Part shown: positions 1-9,800 of the stretch, piece by piece
How the letters are laid out: each line of letters begins with the position of its first letter
How positions within the stretch are numbered: the first letter of the stretch is position 1
NCBI GenBank assembly: GCA_022826755.1
Contig: JAJDUG010000003.1
Location: 1-47,359 of the forward strand
Direction: 5' to 3'
Length of the DNA stretch: 47,359 nt
From: Acidobacteriota bacterium
GTDB taxonomy: Bacteria > Acidobacteriota > Terriglobia > Versatilivoradales > Versatilivoraceae
Made by a program: the position numbers and the translations under genes
The notes under the pieces: model-generated
The model's input: only the letters and a program-made list of their open reading frames with translations
Databases searched by the model: none
What the model was told of the DNA's origin: nothing

Positions 1-15
1 CGCGGCCTTTTCCCC

Positions 16-51
16 CACCCCACCAACCCGCCGTGGTTGGGTGGTGGGGTG
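16..51. repeat. GC-rich inverted repeat (hairpin)
   Basis: The arm CACCCCACC (16-24) is matched by GGTGGGGTG (43-51). An inner ACCC/GGGT pairing (26-29, 39-42) continues the stem after a one-base bulge, leaving a 9-base loop. No T-run follows on either strand, so it is not a typical intrinsic terminator. Function unknown. Confidence 0.5.
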
Positions 52-536
52 TTCCCCCCGCTGCCCCCCCCGGTTCGCCCCGCACCCGCGGGGGGGCTGG
101 GGCCCGACCCTGCCACTTTCGGTGCCCATTGACAACCGGCTGGGAATCCGGTTGGCATGTCTCGATCAAGGACCGGCCGACCAGACAGGGCACTGGCCCG
201 ATCATTGGGGAGCGAACGGCGCGCCGTTCGAGGCGGGGCAGCGAGGCCGGCACCGCACCGCGAAGTGCCGGGGAGCCAGCCTACCCAATGTAGGACATTG
301 GGGCTGGCGAGGGGCTCCCGTCCCTTCGAACCCCCGACCGGGGAGAGTTCTCCCCTGGCCCCTCCATCACCCCCGCCGCTCCCTTCTCCCTCTCCCATGA
401 CCGAGGCCTCGATGGCGCCAGAAGCGACAGCGACGAGGGTGATGCGGCCTTTCGGGGAAGCTTTCGACCACAACGGCGAGGGGGCCGCCCTCTGAGAGAA
501 AAGCGTTGGGGTGGTTGAAGTCACGCGCCACCCATG

Positions 537-565
537 TGCGCCACCGGGGCGTTTTAGGTGGCGCA
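537..565. repeat. perfect 9-bp inverted repeat
   Basis: TGCGCCACC (537-545) and GGTGGCGCA (557-565) form a perfect 9-bp stem with an 11-base loop. A further GCGCCACCC lies just upstream at about 525-533, so the motif is locally repeated. No U-tract follows. It could be a repeat relic or an RNA hairpin in the leader of the gene at 754. Confidence 0.45.
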
Positions 566-753
566 TTGGTCCGACTCCACCGCCTTGACCCCCAGAGGCG
601 GAAATCTTCGAGCGGTCCCCCGATCGCCTCTTGGTATGCGCTGTAAGGCGTAATCAATGAGCGTCATGTCAGATTGGGCGGACTGACTCAGGCCTGAACA
701 TCTTGACCTTCGATTGTAGTATGTACGGACCTGTGGTCTTCCCGGAGGGAATT

Positions 754-2958
754 ATGGATCGGGCAAAACACTTACGAAGAGTTTCTATTCTCGTAATTCT
801 CGGAGGTTTGTATAGCCTCCATCACGGTTCGGCCAGAACGCCAGTCACGGAAAGAACATTGCAACCAATTCTATCCTACTATGAAGTGATTCGTATGGAG
901 CCAAGTGACATCGAGGCGAGAGTCAAAACCTCCAACAGACTACAAGTGCAACTCACATCAGCATTGCTTGATTTTCGCGTCGAGCAGAGAGACTTGCTCT
1001 CTCCTCGCTACCGGGCTGAGGTTACTGGAGAGGACGGGATAAGGCGGCAGCTTCCTCCCCCTCCGGTGACTACCTACAAGGGAACGGCCGTGGTCGGCCA
1101 AGAGGTCGTTACAGGCCGATTCACCATCACGAAAGACAGGTTTGAAGGCGTGGTCTTCACTCCCGGAGACTGGCACTACCTGGAACCTTTAGGCAACTAT
1201 CTCGGGAGTGCCGAGGCGGCTGAACTGGTGGTTTACAAGCAGTCGGACATCAGGCCCGGACAGGAGTGGCGCTGCGGTGTGCCCCACCACCTGCAAGAGG
1301 GCAGGGAACGTCTGGAAGCCCGGGCGGCTGTCACGGATACGACCACGACCTACAAAGTCGAGATAGCGACGGAGGCCGATTACGAGTATGTGCAGTATTG
1401 GGGGGGTAGCGCCGCCGTCGCCAACCGGGAAATTCAGGGAATACTGAACTATGTCGAGGGGGTCTATGAGACCGAGTTGAAGCTGAAACTGGAGATTGTT
1501 TATCAGCACGCCTGGACCTCCAGCAGCGATCCCTACTCTGGAACGGACGGTAGCGATCTCTTGGACCAGTTCAGGGAATACTGGAACGATAATTTCTATG
1601 CGGAAGGCTACGACCTAGCCCACCTGTGGACCGACAGGGACACGCTGACACGTGTGGACGAAGACGGGGAGGAATTTGACATTGGAGGCAACGCCTGGTT
1701 GGGCGCGGTGTGCCGGCCGTACCGGGGTGGCAGCGCCAGCTATGGAATCTCCAAGGGCTATACGCAAACTCCGTACAAGTTCATTATCCCCGCCCATGAA
1801 ATCGGTCACAACTTCGCAGCTGTTCACCCTGATGAAGAAGAACCGCCAGTTGCAAGCTGCTACGGAACCATCATGCAGAGCAAGGCTACTCCTGCGGATC
1901 GTTTGACCTTCTGCCAGTTCTCCCGGAACGAAATCCGGGACCACGTCTCAACCTACAACTCTTGCCTGGAAGCCGAATCCGACACGATCACACTCAATCC
2001 GCCTTCCAATCTGGCGGCTACCGCCTTAAGCCCTTACCGGATCCGCTTGACGTGGCGCAACACCAATGGGGATAACGCCTACGGCTACGGACTGCAGAGA
2101 AGAAGTGCAAATGGGAAATGGGAGTTTCAGCACTATTTGTTTCACCCACGTCAAGAGTTCGTTGATGGCAGTGTTAGTCCCCAAACCACCTACAGCTACA
2201 GGATGTATGCCTATAACACCCAACAGGACAACATCGAGAGTTCTTCTTGGTCACTCACCGCGACCGTCACCACTCCGTCTTTGGACTCAGGTGGGGAAAC
2301 TCCGGACCTGACCCGGTGGGTCATTCCCACCATGGCCAACTCTCCTGGTAGGGAAGGAGCCTATTACCGAACGAAAGTGATCCTGTCAAATTTCGATTCG
2401 GACCTGGACCTGACGATGAGGCTCTATGGCCCTGGCGGGTTGGTGACTCAACGCAACCGCTCGATAGAGGCGAATCACTACTGGACTTGGAGCAACTTTC
2501 TGTCGTCGATCTTCGATTACGAAGGGGCCGGCGCGGTCGAGTTTTCCGGCAATGCCCCGTTCACGGTCTCAGCCGAGGTCTACACCGCCTCCTCCGAAGG
2601 CAAGTTCACGACAGTCGTCCATAACGGGCCGACCCCGCTGACCCCCTATTTGTCAACGGCCGCGAGCGTGGGAGTGGTCACGGTCGATGGCTCCACCCGC
2701 ACCAATGCCGGAGTCTTCAACAACTCGAATCGGAGCCAGACTGTTATCGCCCGCCTCTACTACCCCGACAGCGACGATCCCGACCAGACCATAACCTTTA
2801 CGCTGCCGCCGAAAGGGTGGGCGCAAAAGTCGGTATCTGCAAGGGGAGAACGAGGCTATATCTTATGGAGAATGACCCGGGAAGCCTACCTGTGGGTGGT
2901 GAGCGTGGACAATCAGTCTAATGACGGCACGTTGTCAGTGCCTACTTTCCTGCCCTGA
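754..2958 (+). CDS. secreted reprolysin-like (M12B-type) zinc metalloprotease with FnIII domain
   Basis: A 734-residue protein, probably exported and acting on extracellular protein. The N-terminus has a basic start and a hydrophobic stretch to about residue 27, as in a signal peptide. The zinc site HEIGHNFAAVH begins at residue 348 and matches the metzincin pattern HExxHxxGxxH, with Ala where Gly is usual. A nearby GTIMQ fits the Met-turn. Residues about 416-508 look like a fibronectin type III domain. Residues about 520-734 form a beta-rich C-terminal domain I cannot name. ATG 754 is chosen over an upstream TTG at 703 because GGAGGGA lies 3-9 bases before it. The base composition is visibly less GC-rich than the housekeeping genes, and an integrase remnant lies next door, suggesting acquisition. 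Family assignment is firm at the zinc motif, the substrate unknown. Confidence 0.82.
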   Translation: MDRAKHLRRVSILVILGGLYSLHHGSARTPVTERTLQPILSYYEVIRMEPSDIEARVKTSNRLQVQLTSALLDFRVEQRDLLSPRYRAEVTGEDGIRRQLPPPPVTTYKGTAVVGQEVVTGRFTITKDRFEGVVFTPGDWHYLEPLGNYLGSAEAAELVVYKQSDIRPGQEWRCGVPHHLQEGRERLEARAAVTDTTTTYKVEIATEADYEYVQYWGGSAAVANREIQGILNYVEGVYETELKLKLEIVYQHAWTSSSDPYSGTDGSDLLDQFREYWNDNFYAEGYDLAHLWTDRDTLTRVDEDGEEFDIGGNAWLGAVCRPYRGGSASYGISKGYTQTPYKFIIPAHEIGHNFAAVHPDEEEPPVASCYGTIMQSKATPADRLTFCQFSRNEIRDHVSTYNSCLEAESDTITLNPPSNLAATALSPYRIRLTWRNTNGDNAYGYGLQRRSANGKWEFQHYLFHPRQEFVDGSVSPQTTYSYRMYAYNTQQDNIESSSWSLTATVTTPSLDSGGETPDLTRWVIPTMANSPGREGAYYRTKVILSNFDSDLDLTMRLYGPGGLVTQRNRSIEANHYWTWSNFLSSIFDYEGAGAVEFSGNAPFTVSAEVYTASSEGKFTTVVHNGPTPLTPYLSTAASVGVVTVDGSTRTNAGVFNNSNRSQTVIARLYYPDSDDPDQTITFTLPPKGWAQKSVSARGERGYILWRMTREAYLWVVSVDNQSNDGTLSVPTFLP

Positions 2959-3346
2959 TGCCTCTCCTTGCAACTGCGCTACGGTTTTCAATCGAATCCG
3001 TTGACATTCCAGTGCGCGACCGGAGATCCCAAAGATCCTTGGGCTGTGTCGGTGTCCTGCTCGTTTCTTCCCTTTTGACGGCGGTTGGTAACCGAGTAAG
3101 CAGCGCTGAGGACCACAGATGGGAAAGTTCCTCGGACTCCTTGCTCATACGGAAATCCTCTCCACGATATTGCGGGCAACGCGCCGGCGCTAATAGCCGC
3201 TGGGTGGTCCTGGGAGAGCAACTCAATCACCGCCAGGGCGCAGATGTCCATAGGTAGTTGACGAAGAGTACATGTGCCGCAGTCCCTGGCCAGCAGCCCT
3301 AGTGTTTCGGCCACTTCCTATCGCTGTTGTGGATCAACTGGCGCGC
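2959..3346. other. intergenic stretch, possible decayed integrase 3' part
   Basis: No intact gene is seen. On the minus strand, directly downstream of the truncated integrase, a shifted frame contains a stop followed by EVAETLGLLA. This resembles the segment that opens the catalytic domain in P4-type integrases. None of the later catalytic residues (R, HxxR, Y) can be recognised, so the match is weak. The region may be the eroded 3' half of the integrase. Confidence 0.3.
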
Positions 3347-3958
3347 TTAGCCTAAAGTTAACCTCTTGATGCCGCCTTGTTTCGGCAAGGCGGCTCCGAG
3401 GGCTTCCCCGGCCGGATTGTCCATTCTGTAGCCTTGGGCGATGGCCCACTTCATCACCGTGCCGATCCGTTGACGCACCCGCCGGGCCGTCGTCGGCTTG
3501 CTGTTCCAGATGGGTGACAGGACGGCCATGACATGGCCCGTGGTGATCCCATCGACCCGCATCCTACCCAGCTTCGGGTAGACGTTGGCTCGCAGGCTCG
3601 CCTTCCACTGGTGGGCGTGATGGTCGCTTCTCCAGTTCGGACGGTACATGGCGAACACCTTGGCGGCGGCCTGCTCGAAGGTCGGGATGCAGTGGCGCCG
3701 GGAGGCCAGGGGATTGCCTCCCGAGCGGGCCAGCCGGCGGTTGGCGATGGCGGTCTCCCGGGCCTGGGCCAGGGTCACGAGCCGGATGGAGCCGAGACCC
3801 AGCTCACGGCGCTTGCCGTGGATGAAGAGCCGTTGGATCCATTGCTTGTATCCGGACGGCTTGACGCGTAGGATCAAGCCATGCTCGTCCCAGTACAGTC
3901 CGGGCCACTCGACGGACCGGACGAAGGCGGCGGAGAGTTTCTTGCGGTATCGCGTCAC
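3347..3958 (-). pseudogene. truncated P4-type tyrosine integrase (N-terminal half)
   Basis: A 203-residue open frame carrying only the DNA-binding part of a phage/P4-type integrase. Residues about 1-90 match the arm-type-site-binding domain (DUF4102-like: GLILRVKPSGYKQW, followed by GKRRELGLGS and LAQARE). Residues about 95-190 match the SAM-like core-binding domain (FEQAAAKVF, ending MKWAIAQGYRMDNPAGEAL). Full-length relatives are about 400 residues; here a TAA stops the frame before the catalytic domain, so the tyrosine and the Arg/His residues are absent and recombinase activity is not expected. The start is GTG at 3958 behind a GGGGGTGAT stretch. It marks a past integration, possibly of the metalloprotease island. 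No tRNA target is visible nearby. Confidence 0.75.
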
Positions 3959-3960
3959 AG

Positions 3961-3996
3961 GATCACCCCCTGATAAATCACCCTATAGATCACCCC
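3961..3996. repeat. triple short repeat ahead of integrase (candidate arm-type sites)
   Basis: Three direct copies of (G/A)ATCACCC(C/T) lie at 3961-3969, 3976-3984 and 3988-3996, starting 2 bases upstream of the integrase start codon. On the coding strand they read GGGGTGATC / AGGGTGATT / GGGGTGATC. P4-type integrases often have short G-rich repeats of this kind in front of them, which the arm-binding domain recognises. The identification as arm sites is inference. Confidence 0.5.
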
Positions 3997-4259
3997 TTCA
4001 GTCCGGGAACACGACGGACATCAACAGACGCTAATATACCATAAGTGACTCACAACAGTATACTTACAATACATTAGGGGATATGTCTGGAACTCAATGG
4101 ACTCTGCAACGGGGGATGATCCGTCTTCAGCCATTCGGGAATACTGGTCACGGTCCCGTTCCGCGCACACGCCGAGGTGAATCGACGCATCCATTCACGG
4201 CCAGGAAGGTCCACCGAAATCCGATTCCTGGCCTAACTCGTTGGGGACTACCAACCCGG
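3997..4259. other. intergenic stretch between thyX 3' end and integrase
   Basis: No supported gene. The part from about 4020 to 4085 is noticeably AT-rich compared with its surroundings and lies upstream of the integrase frame, so it could hold the old integrase promoter or attachment region. A plus-strand frame starting at 4083 is antisense to thyX and is not considered real. Confidence 0.4.
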
Positions 4260-5189
4260 TTACCGACCGTCCAGCCAGGGAATCTTGAAGTTCAGGGACT
4301 GAAGCTTTTCCTCCAGTTCCTTGCGCTCGCGGTTGGGCTTGAGGCGGGGGCCGTCATAGTTGAGAAACCCGAATTCGCCGGCCAGCCTCCTGGCATCCTC
4401 CGGGCGGCCGGCGGCCAGCATGCGGATAATCTGCTGCTCCCGGCGGGAGAGGGCGGTGGAATGAAAGCGGTAGTCCTGGAAGGCTTCCCAGGTCATGGGG
4501 CACCAGCGGCTGAGAATCTGCTCGCCGATGACCGTGGCGTAGCTGCGGATCTCCCACTGGGCGTGGGCGTCCATTCTCAGGGCCAGGAAGTGCAGCAGGT
4601 TGTGGAGGTCGATCTTCCAGTAGGCCTCGGTATAGGTTGAGAGCGGAAGGTCCTTGCGAGCCTGCTCTCTGGCAACCCCGGCCTCCAGCCGTTCGCGGTA
4701 GAGGCGGCGGCTGTCCCGAATCAGAGCTGCTTCTCTTTCGGAGAGCTCCGAACCCACCTCCCCATCCAGGAATCCGGTGCTGCCCTGCCGGTTGCCCCGG
4801 GATTGCTCCCGCCACTGGTCGTCGTCGGTCAGTTGAGCCGAATCGATCGCCTCGGAATAGCGGGTGGAGTACTCGTTGACACTGGCCGTTCGGTGGCGGA
4901 TCCACTGGCGCCAGCAGTCCATCGGCACCCGCACGTGCAGCTTGATCTCGCACATCTCGAAGGGAGTGGTGTGCCGGTGCCGCATCAGGTATCGAATGAG
5001 GCCGCGGTCCTGGTGGACCTTCTTGGTGCCCTTGCCGTAGGATACCCGGGCCGCTTGCACGATGGACTCGTCCGAGCCCATGTAGTCGATCAATCGGATG
5101 AAGCCGTCATTCAGGACCTTGAAGGGAACCCCCAGGATTTCATCCAGAGCCGGAACCTTGACGCGCTCGATCTTGCCGCTGCCGTCCAT
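4260..5189 (-). CDS. thyX: flavin-dependent thymidylate synthase ThyX
   Basis: Makes dTMP from dUMP using methylene-tetrahydrofolate, with FAD and NADPH supplying the reducing equivalents; cytoplasmic. The ThyX signature RHRxxSxNEYSxRY is complete at residues 98-111. At 309 residues it is longer than the classical enzymes of about 220-250; the extra length is a charged C-terminal tail from about residue 250. Stretches such as HRHTTPFEM (71-79) and LHNLLHFLALRMDAHAQWEIR also fit the family. It lies 143 bases after gltD in the same direction and may be read from the same transcript. The ATG at 5189 has only a weak ribosome-binding site. Its presence suggests the cell uses ThyX in place of ThyA. 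Confidence 0.95.
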   Translation of the reverse strand: MDGSGKIERVKVPALDEILGVPFKVLNDGFIRLIDYMGSDESIVQAARVSYGKGTKKVHQDRGLIRYLMRHRHTTPFEMCEIKLHVRVPMDCWRQWIRHRTASVNEYSTRYSEAIDSAQLTDDDQWREQSRGNRQGSTGFLDGEVGSELSEREAALIRDSRRLYRERLEAGVAREQARKDLPLSTYTEAYWKIDLHNLLHFLALRMDAHAQWEIRSYATVIGEQILSRWCPMTWEAFQDYRFHSTALSRREQQIIRMLAAGRPEDARRLAGEFGFLNYDGPRLKPNRERKELEEKLQSLNFKIPWLDGR

Positions 5190-5332
5190 ACGGAGTCGTA
5201 ACCTCGAGGAAGGATTCTCCCGCTGACGGCGGGAATGGCCTGGTGCCCAGGAGAGGGATTGTCCGGGATCGGGGAGGACGGAGGGAGAACACCCGGAATC
5301 GGGCTGCGCCGTCGGGCCGGCTCGGGGGCCGA

Positions 5333-6772
5333 TCAGGGCAGCTCGGTCGATCCCATCAGGAACCGGTCCACGCCGCGAGCGGCCCGGCGGCCTTCGGCGA
5401 TGGCCCAGACCACCAGCGACTGTCCTCGCCGCATGTCACCGGCCGCAAAGATTCCAGGCTGGCTGCTCATGTAGTCGTCATCGGCCTCCACGTTGCCGCG
5501 AGCGTCCAGCTTGACCCCCAGTTGCTTCAGCATGCCGTCGGACTCCGGTCCAAGGAAGCCCATCGCCAGCAACACCAGCTCGGTCTCTACCGCGAACTCG
5601 CTTCCCGGAACTTCCCGCATGGGACGGCGTCCGTTTTGGTTGGGCTCTCCGAATTCGACGCGAACCGCATGCAGCTTCTCCACTCGACCGTTGCTGCCGC
5701 TGAACCGCTTGGTGTTGACGCTCCAGTCCCGGAAGCCGCCCTCTTCGTGGGAAGAGGAGGTTCTCAGGATCATCGGCCAGTAGGGCCAGGGCATGGAGGG
5801 AGTCCGATCAGCCGGAGGCTTGGGCAGGAGTTCCCAGGAGTGCACCGCGCGGGCTCCCTGCCTGAGAGCCGTCCCGTGGCAGTCCGAACCCGTATCCCCG
5901 CCGCCCAGGATGATCACTCGCTTGCCCTTGGCGGTGATGGCCTTCCCCGGAATCTCCCGGTCTCCGGCCACCCGCCGATTCTGCTGCGGCAGGTAATCCA
6001 TGGCCAGGTGGATGCCGTCCAGCTCCCGGCCCGGGACGGGCAGGTCTCGGGCCTTGGTGGCCCCGCCGGCCAGAACCAGAGCGTCGAAGTCGCGCCTCAG
6101 ATCTTCCACCGCCACGTTGAATCCGACGTTGGCCCCGGTCTTGAAGACGACACCCTCGTCCCGCATCAGATCCAGGCGGCGGCGCACCACCCACTTTTCC
6201 AGCTTGAAATCCGGAATCCCGTAGGTCAGCAGTCCCCCGATGCGGTCGGCTCGTTCCAACACGGTGACCCGGTGACCCACCTTGTTCAACTGGTCCGCAC
6301 AGGCCAGCCCGGCCGGACCCGAACCCACCACCGCCACCTCTTTCCCGGTACGAACGGCGGGAGGCGTCGGTTTGATCCAACCTTCTCGAAAGGCATGCTC
6401 GATGATGCTGATTTCGATCTGCTTGATGGTGACCGGATCGTCGTTGATTCCCAGCACACAGGCCGCTTCGCAGGGGGCCGGACAGACCCACCCGGTAAAC
6501 TCGGGGAAGTTGTTGGTCTTGTGCAGCACCTGGATGGCTTCCTGCCAGCGGTCTCGATAGACCAGGTCGTTCCAATCCGGAATGATGTTGCCCAGAGGAC
6601 AACCGGTGTGGCAGAAGGGTATGCCGCAATCCATGCACCGGGCCCCCTGGCTCTGCACCAGGGAGTCGGCAGGATCCCGGTACACCTGGAACCAGTCCTT
6701 GAGGCGCTCCTCGACGGGTCGGCGGGGGGCCATCTTCCGGCCGATTTCCATGAAACCCGTCACTTTTCCCAT
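5333..6772 (-). CDS. gltD: glutamate synthase small (beta) subunit GltD
   Basis: A 479-residue NADPH-dependent oxidoreductase subunit that passes electrons to GltB for conversion of glutamine plus 2-oxoglutarate to two glutamates. The N-terminal quarter holds the cysteine-rich 4Fe-4S motifs ([17 protein letters not shown] and [12 protein letters not shown]). A first dinucleotide fold follows ([15 protein letters not shown], for FAD), then a second ([12 protein letters not shown], for NADPH). The C-terminus has the FAD-contacting [18 protein letters not shown]. Length matches the family. ATG 6772 is preceded by GGAGGC at suitable distance. It lies 97 bases after gltB, the usual gene order, and the two are very likely cotranscribed. 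Confidence 0.96.
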   Translation of the reverse strand: MGKVTGFMEIGRKMAPRRPVEERLKDWFQVYRDPADSLVQSQGARCMDCGIPFCHTGCPLGNIIPDWNDLVYRDRWQEAIQVLHKTNNFPEFTGWVCPAPCEAACVLGINDDPVTIKQIEISIIEHAFREGWIKPTPPAVRTGKEVAVVGSGPAGLACADQLNKVGHRVTVLERADRIGGLLTYGIPDFKLEKWVVRRRLDLMRDEGVVFKTGANVGFNVAVEDLRRDFDALVLAGGATKARDLPVPGRELDGIHLAMDYLPQQNRRVAGDREIPGKAITAKGKRVIILGGGDTGSDCHGTALRQGARAVHSWELLPKPPADRTPSMPWPYWPMILRTSSSHEEGGFRDWSVNTKRFSGSNGRVEKLHAVRVEFGEPNQNGRRPMREVPGSEFAVETELVLLAMGFLGPESDGMLKQLGVKLDARGNVEADDDYMSSQPGIFAAGDMRRGQSLVVWAIAEGRRAARGVDRFLMGSTELP

Positions 6773-6869
6773 GGCTTTTCCGCCTCGGAGACACTGAAAG
6801 GGGCCCTGCGGCCCGCCCGGAATCGGAGCTGGAGCCGCTGGGTCTGGATTTGTCTTTCCTGTGACTGGG

Positions 6870-9800
6870 CTAACGCGACAGAGCCGGGGTCTTCTCGCGG
6901 TCGGCTTCGGCAGCCCGGGCCTTTTCCAACTCCTGGAGAACTCTGCGATAGTCCACGGGCATCACCTTCACGAACTTGGGTAGCAACGCCTCCCAATTTC
7001 GCAACACTCGTTCCGCAACCGGACTCCCCGTATAACTCCGGTGCCGGGAGACCATCCCCTTGAGGGTCTCCAGGTCAGCCGGCTCCACCACCGGCTCGAG
7101 ATCCACCATGCTGTGGTTGCAGTTGCGGCTGAAGTGGCCCGACTCGTCCAGCACGAAGGCGATACCTCCACTCATTCCGGCGGCGAAGTTGCGCCCGGTC
7201 TTGCCCAGCACCACGGCCACCCCGCCGGTCATGTACTCGCACCCATGGTCCCCCACTCCTTCGACGACCGCCCGGGCGCCGCTGTTGCGCACCGCAAACC
7301 GCTCCCCGGCCACCCCCCGGAAGTAGGCCTGCCCCCCGGTGGCGCCGTAAAGCACCACGTTTCCGATGAGGATATTGTCTTCGGCCTTGAAGGTCGCCTT
7401 TCCGGAGGGAAACACAATCAACTTGCCCCCTGACAATCCCTTGCCGATGTAGTCGTTGGCGTCGCCTTCCAGTCTGAAGGTGACGCCGGACGCCAGAAAT
7501 GCCCCGAAGCTTTGCCCGGCCGACCCTCGAAAGTCCACCTGAATGGAGTCTTCGGGAAGCCCCGAGTTGCCGTGGCGCTCGGCCAGGGCGGAGCTCAGCA
7601 TGGTGCCCACGGTGCGTTGGGAGTTCCTTATGGGGTAACTGAGGGAAATCGGAGTTCCCTTCTCCAGGGACTCCCGGCAATCGGCAATCAACTGATGGTC
7701 CAGGGCCTTCTCCAAACCGTGGTCCTGTTCCTGGACCTTGTGGGTGGCGACCCGCTCCGGAACCTGGGGCCGGTAGAAGATGCGGGTGAAGTCCAATCCC
7801 ATGGCCTTCCAGTGCTCGACCGCGTCGGTCACGTCCAGGCGATCCGATCGGCCCACCATCTCCTCCACCCTGCGAAAGCCCATTTCCGCCATGATCTCCC
7901 GCAGTTCCTCGGCCACGAAGGTGAAGAAGTTGATGACGTACTCGGGCTTGCCGGCGAACTTGCGCCGCAGAACCGGATCCTGCGTGGCGACGCCTACCGG
8001 ACAGGTGTTGAGATGGCACTTGCGCATCATGATGCACCCGGAAGCCACCAGGGGAGCCGTGGCGCAGCCGAACTCCTCGGCGCCCAGCAGGATGGCCACC
8101 GCCACGTCCCGGCCCGTCTTGAGCTGGCCATCGGTCTGAACCACGATGCGGCCCCGCAGATCGTTGAGCACCAGCGTCTGCTGGGTTTCGGCCAGGCCCA
8201 GTTCCCAGGGAACGCCGGCATGCTTGATGGAGGTCTGCGGAGAAGCGCCGGTGCCTCCGTCGTGCCCGCTGATGAGCACCACGTCGGAATGGGCCTTGGA
8301 AACCCCTGCCGCCACCGTACCCACCCCCACTTCGGCCACCAGTTTCACCGAAATTCTGGCCCGCGGATTGGAGTTCTTGAGATCGTGAATCAACTGGGCC
8401 AGGTCCTCGATGGAGTAGATGTCGTGGTGGGGCGGGGGCGAAATCAGCGAAACTCCGGGGGTGGAGTGGCGCACCCGGGCGATCACCTTGTCCACCTTGT
8501 GTCCGGGCAACTGGCCCCCTTCTCCCGGCTTGGCCCCCTGGGCCATCTTGATCTGCAGTTCCTCCGAGTTGACCAGGTACTCGGCCGTCACTCCAAAGCG
8601 CCCCGAAGCCACCTGCTTGATGGCGCTACGGCGCCAGTCCCCGTTGGGATCTCGGACGTAGCGGGCCGGGTCCTCGCCTCCCTCGCCCGTATTGCTCTTG
8701 GCCCCGATGCGGTTCATGGCGATGGCCAGGTTCTCGTGGGCCTCCTTGCTGATGGACCCGAAGGACATGGCCCCGGTAGCGAACCGCTTCACGATCTCGG
8801 AGGCAGGCTCGACCTCATCCAGCGGAACGGCGTCGCCCTTCCTGAGCTTGAACAGGCCCCTGAGCGTGCACAGGTTTCTGCTTTGGTCGTTGATCAGGGT
8901 GGAGTACTGGTTGAACAAGCGGTAGTCGCCGTGACGGGTGGCCACCTGCAGCTTGGCCACCGACTCCGGGTTGAACAGGTGAAACTCGCCGTCGCGCCGC
9001 CACTGATACTGTCCGCCCACGTCCAGCAGGTGTCTCCGAGACTGTGCCTTGGGGAAACCCTGGCGGTGCCGGGCGATGGCCTCCCGCCCCAGAACCTCCA
9101 GGCCGATGCCCTCGATCCGAGAGGCGGTGCCGGTGAAGTAGCGTTCGACCAGGCGTGAACTCAGCCCGATGGCTTCGAAGATCTGGGCCCCCCGATAACT
9201 CTGGATGGTCGAGATCCCCATCTTGGCGATGATCTTGAGCAGCGCCTTGTTGATGGACTTGATGTAGTTCTTGAAGGCGAGCTCTTCGCTGACATCGGGA
9301 CGAAAGAGTTTTTGCGCCACCATGTCGGCCAGGGTCCGGAAGGCCAGGTAGGGGTTCACCGCCCCCGCCCCGTATCCGATCAGGAGCGCAAAGTGCATGA
9401 CTTCCCGAGCCTCGCCGGTTTCCACCACGATGCCTGTCTTGGTCCGGGTGCCTTCCCGAATGAGGTGGTGGTGGACCGCCGACGTGGCCAGCAGGGCGGG
9501 GATGGGCGCTCTTTCTGCATCGAGGCCGCGATCGGAGAGAATGATGATGTTGTGCCCCCGGCTCACCGCCCGGGAAGCCTGCCGGCAGAGCGCCTCCAGG
9601 GCGGTTTCCAACCCGCCGCCTCCGTCGGCCTCGGAGAAATGCATCTTCAGGGTCTCGGCGCTGAAGTCCTTGACCGAGGCGTGCCGGATTCGGGCAAGCT
9701 CGAGATCGGTCAGCACGGGGCACGGCAACTTGAGCAGGCGGGCGTGCCTGGGGGTTTCGTCCAGAAGATTCTGCTCGCTGCCGATATAGCTTTCTACCGA

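Larger units (their letters stand above)
1..753. other. gene-poor left end of window
   Basis: No convincing coding region is seen. The open frames here are low-complexity Pro/Arg/Gly translations of GC-rich DNA with no recognisable domain and no good ribosome-binding sites. The stretch holds two hairpin-forming inverted repeats (16-51 and 537-565). It ends in the leader of the metalloprotease gene, whose Shine-Dalgarno is at 744-750. It may be a long intergenic region or decayed sequence beside the integrase remnant further right. Confidence 0.5.

Noticed and set aside
33-657. overlapping small open frames at the left end
   Set aside because: Pro/Arg/Gly-rich translations in several frames, no ribosome sites and no domains.
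3960-4260. tRNA or attL/attR for the integrase
   Set aside because: No tRNA-like fold or long direct repeat pair was found near the integrase; the only tRNA is at 38793-38877.
5243-7063. 606-codon plus-strand open frame opposite gltD/gltB
   Set aside because: It is antisense to clear gltD and gltB coding sequence, has no domain features, and arises from the GC-rich codon pattern.
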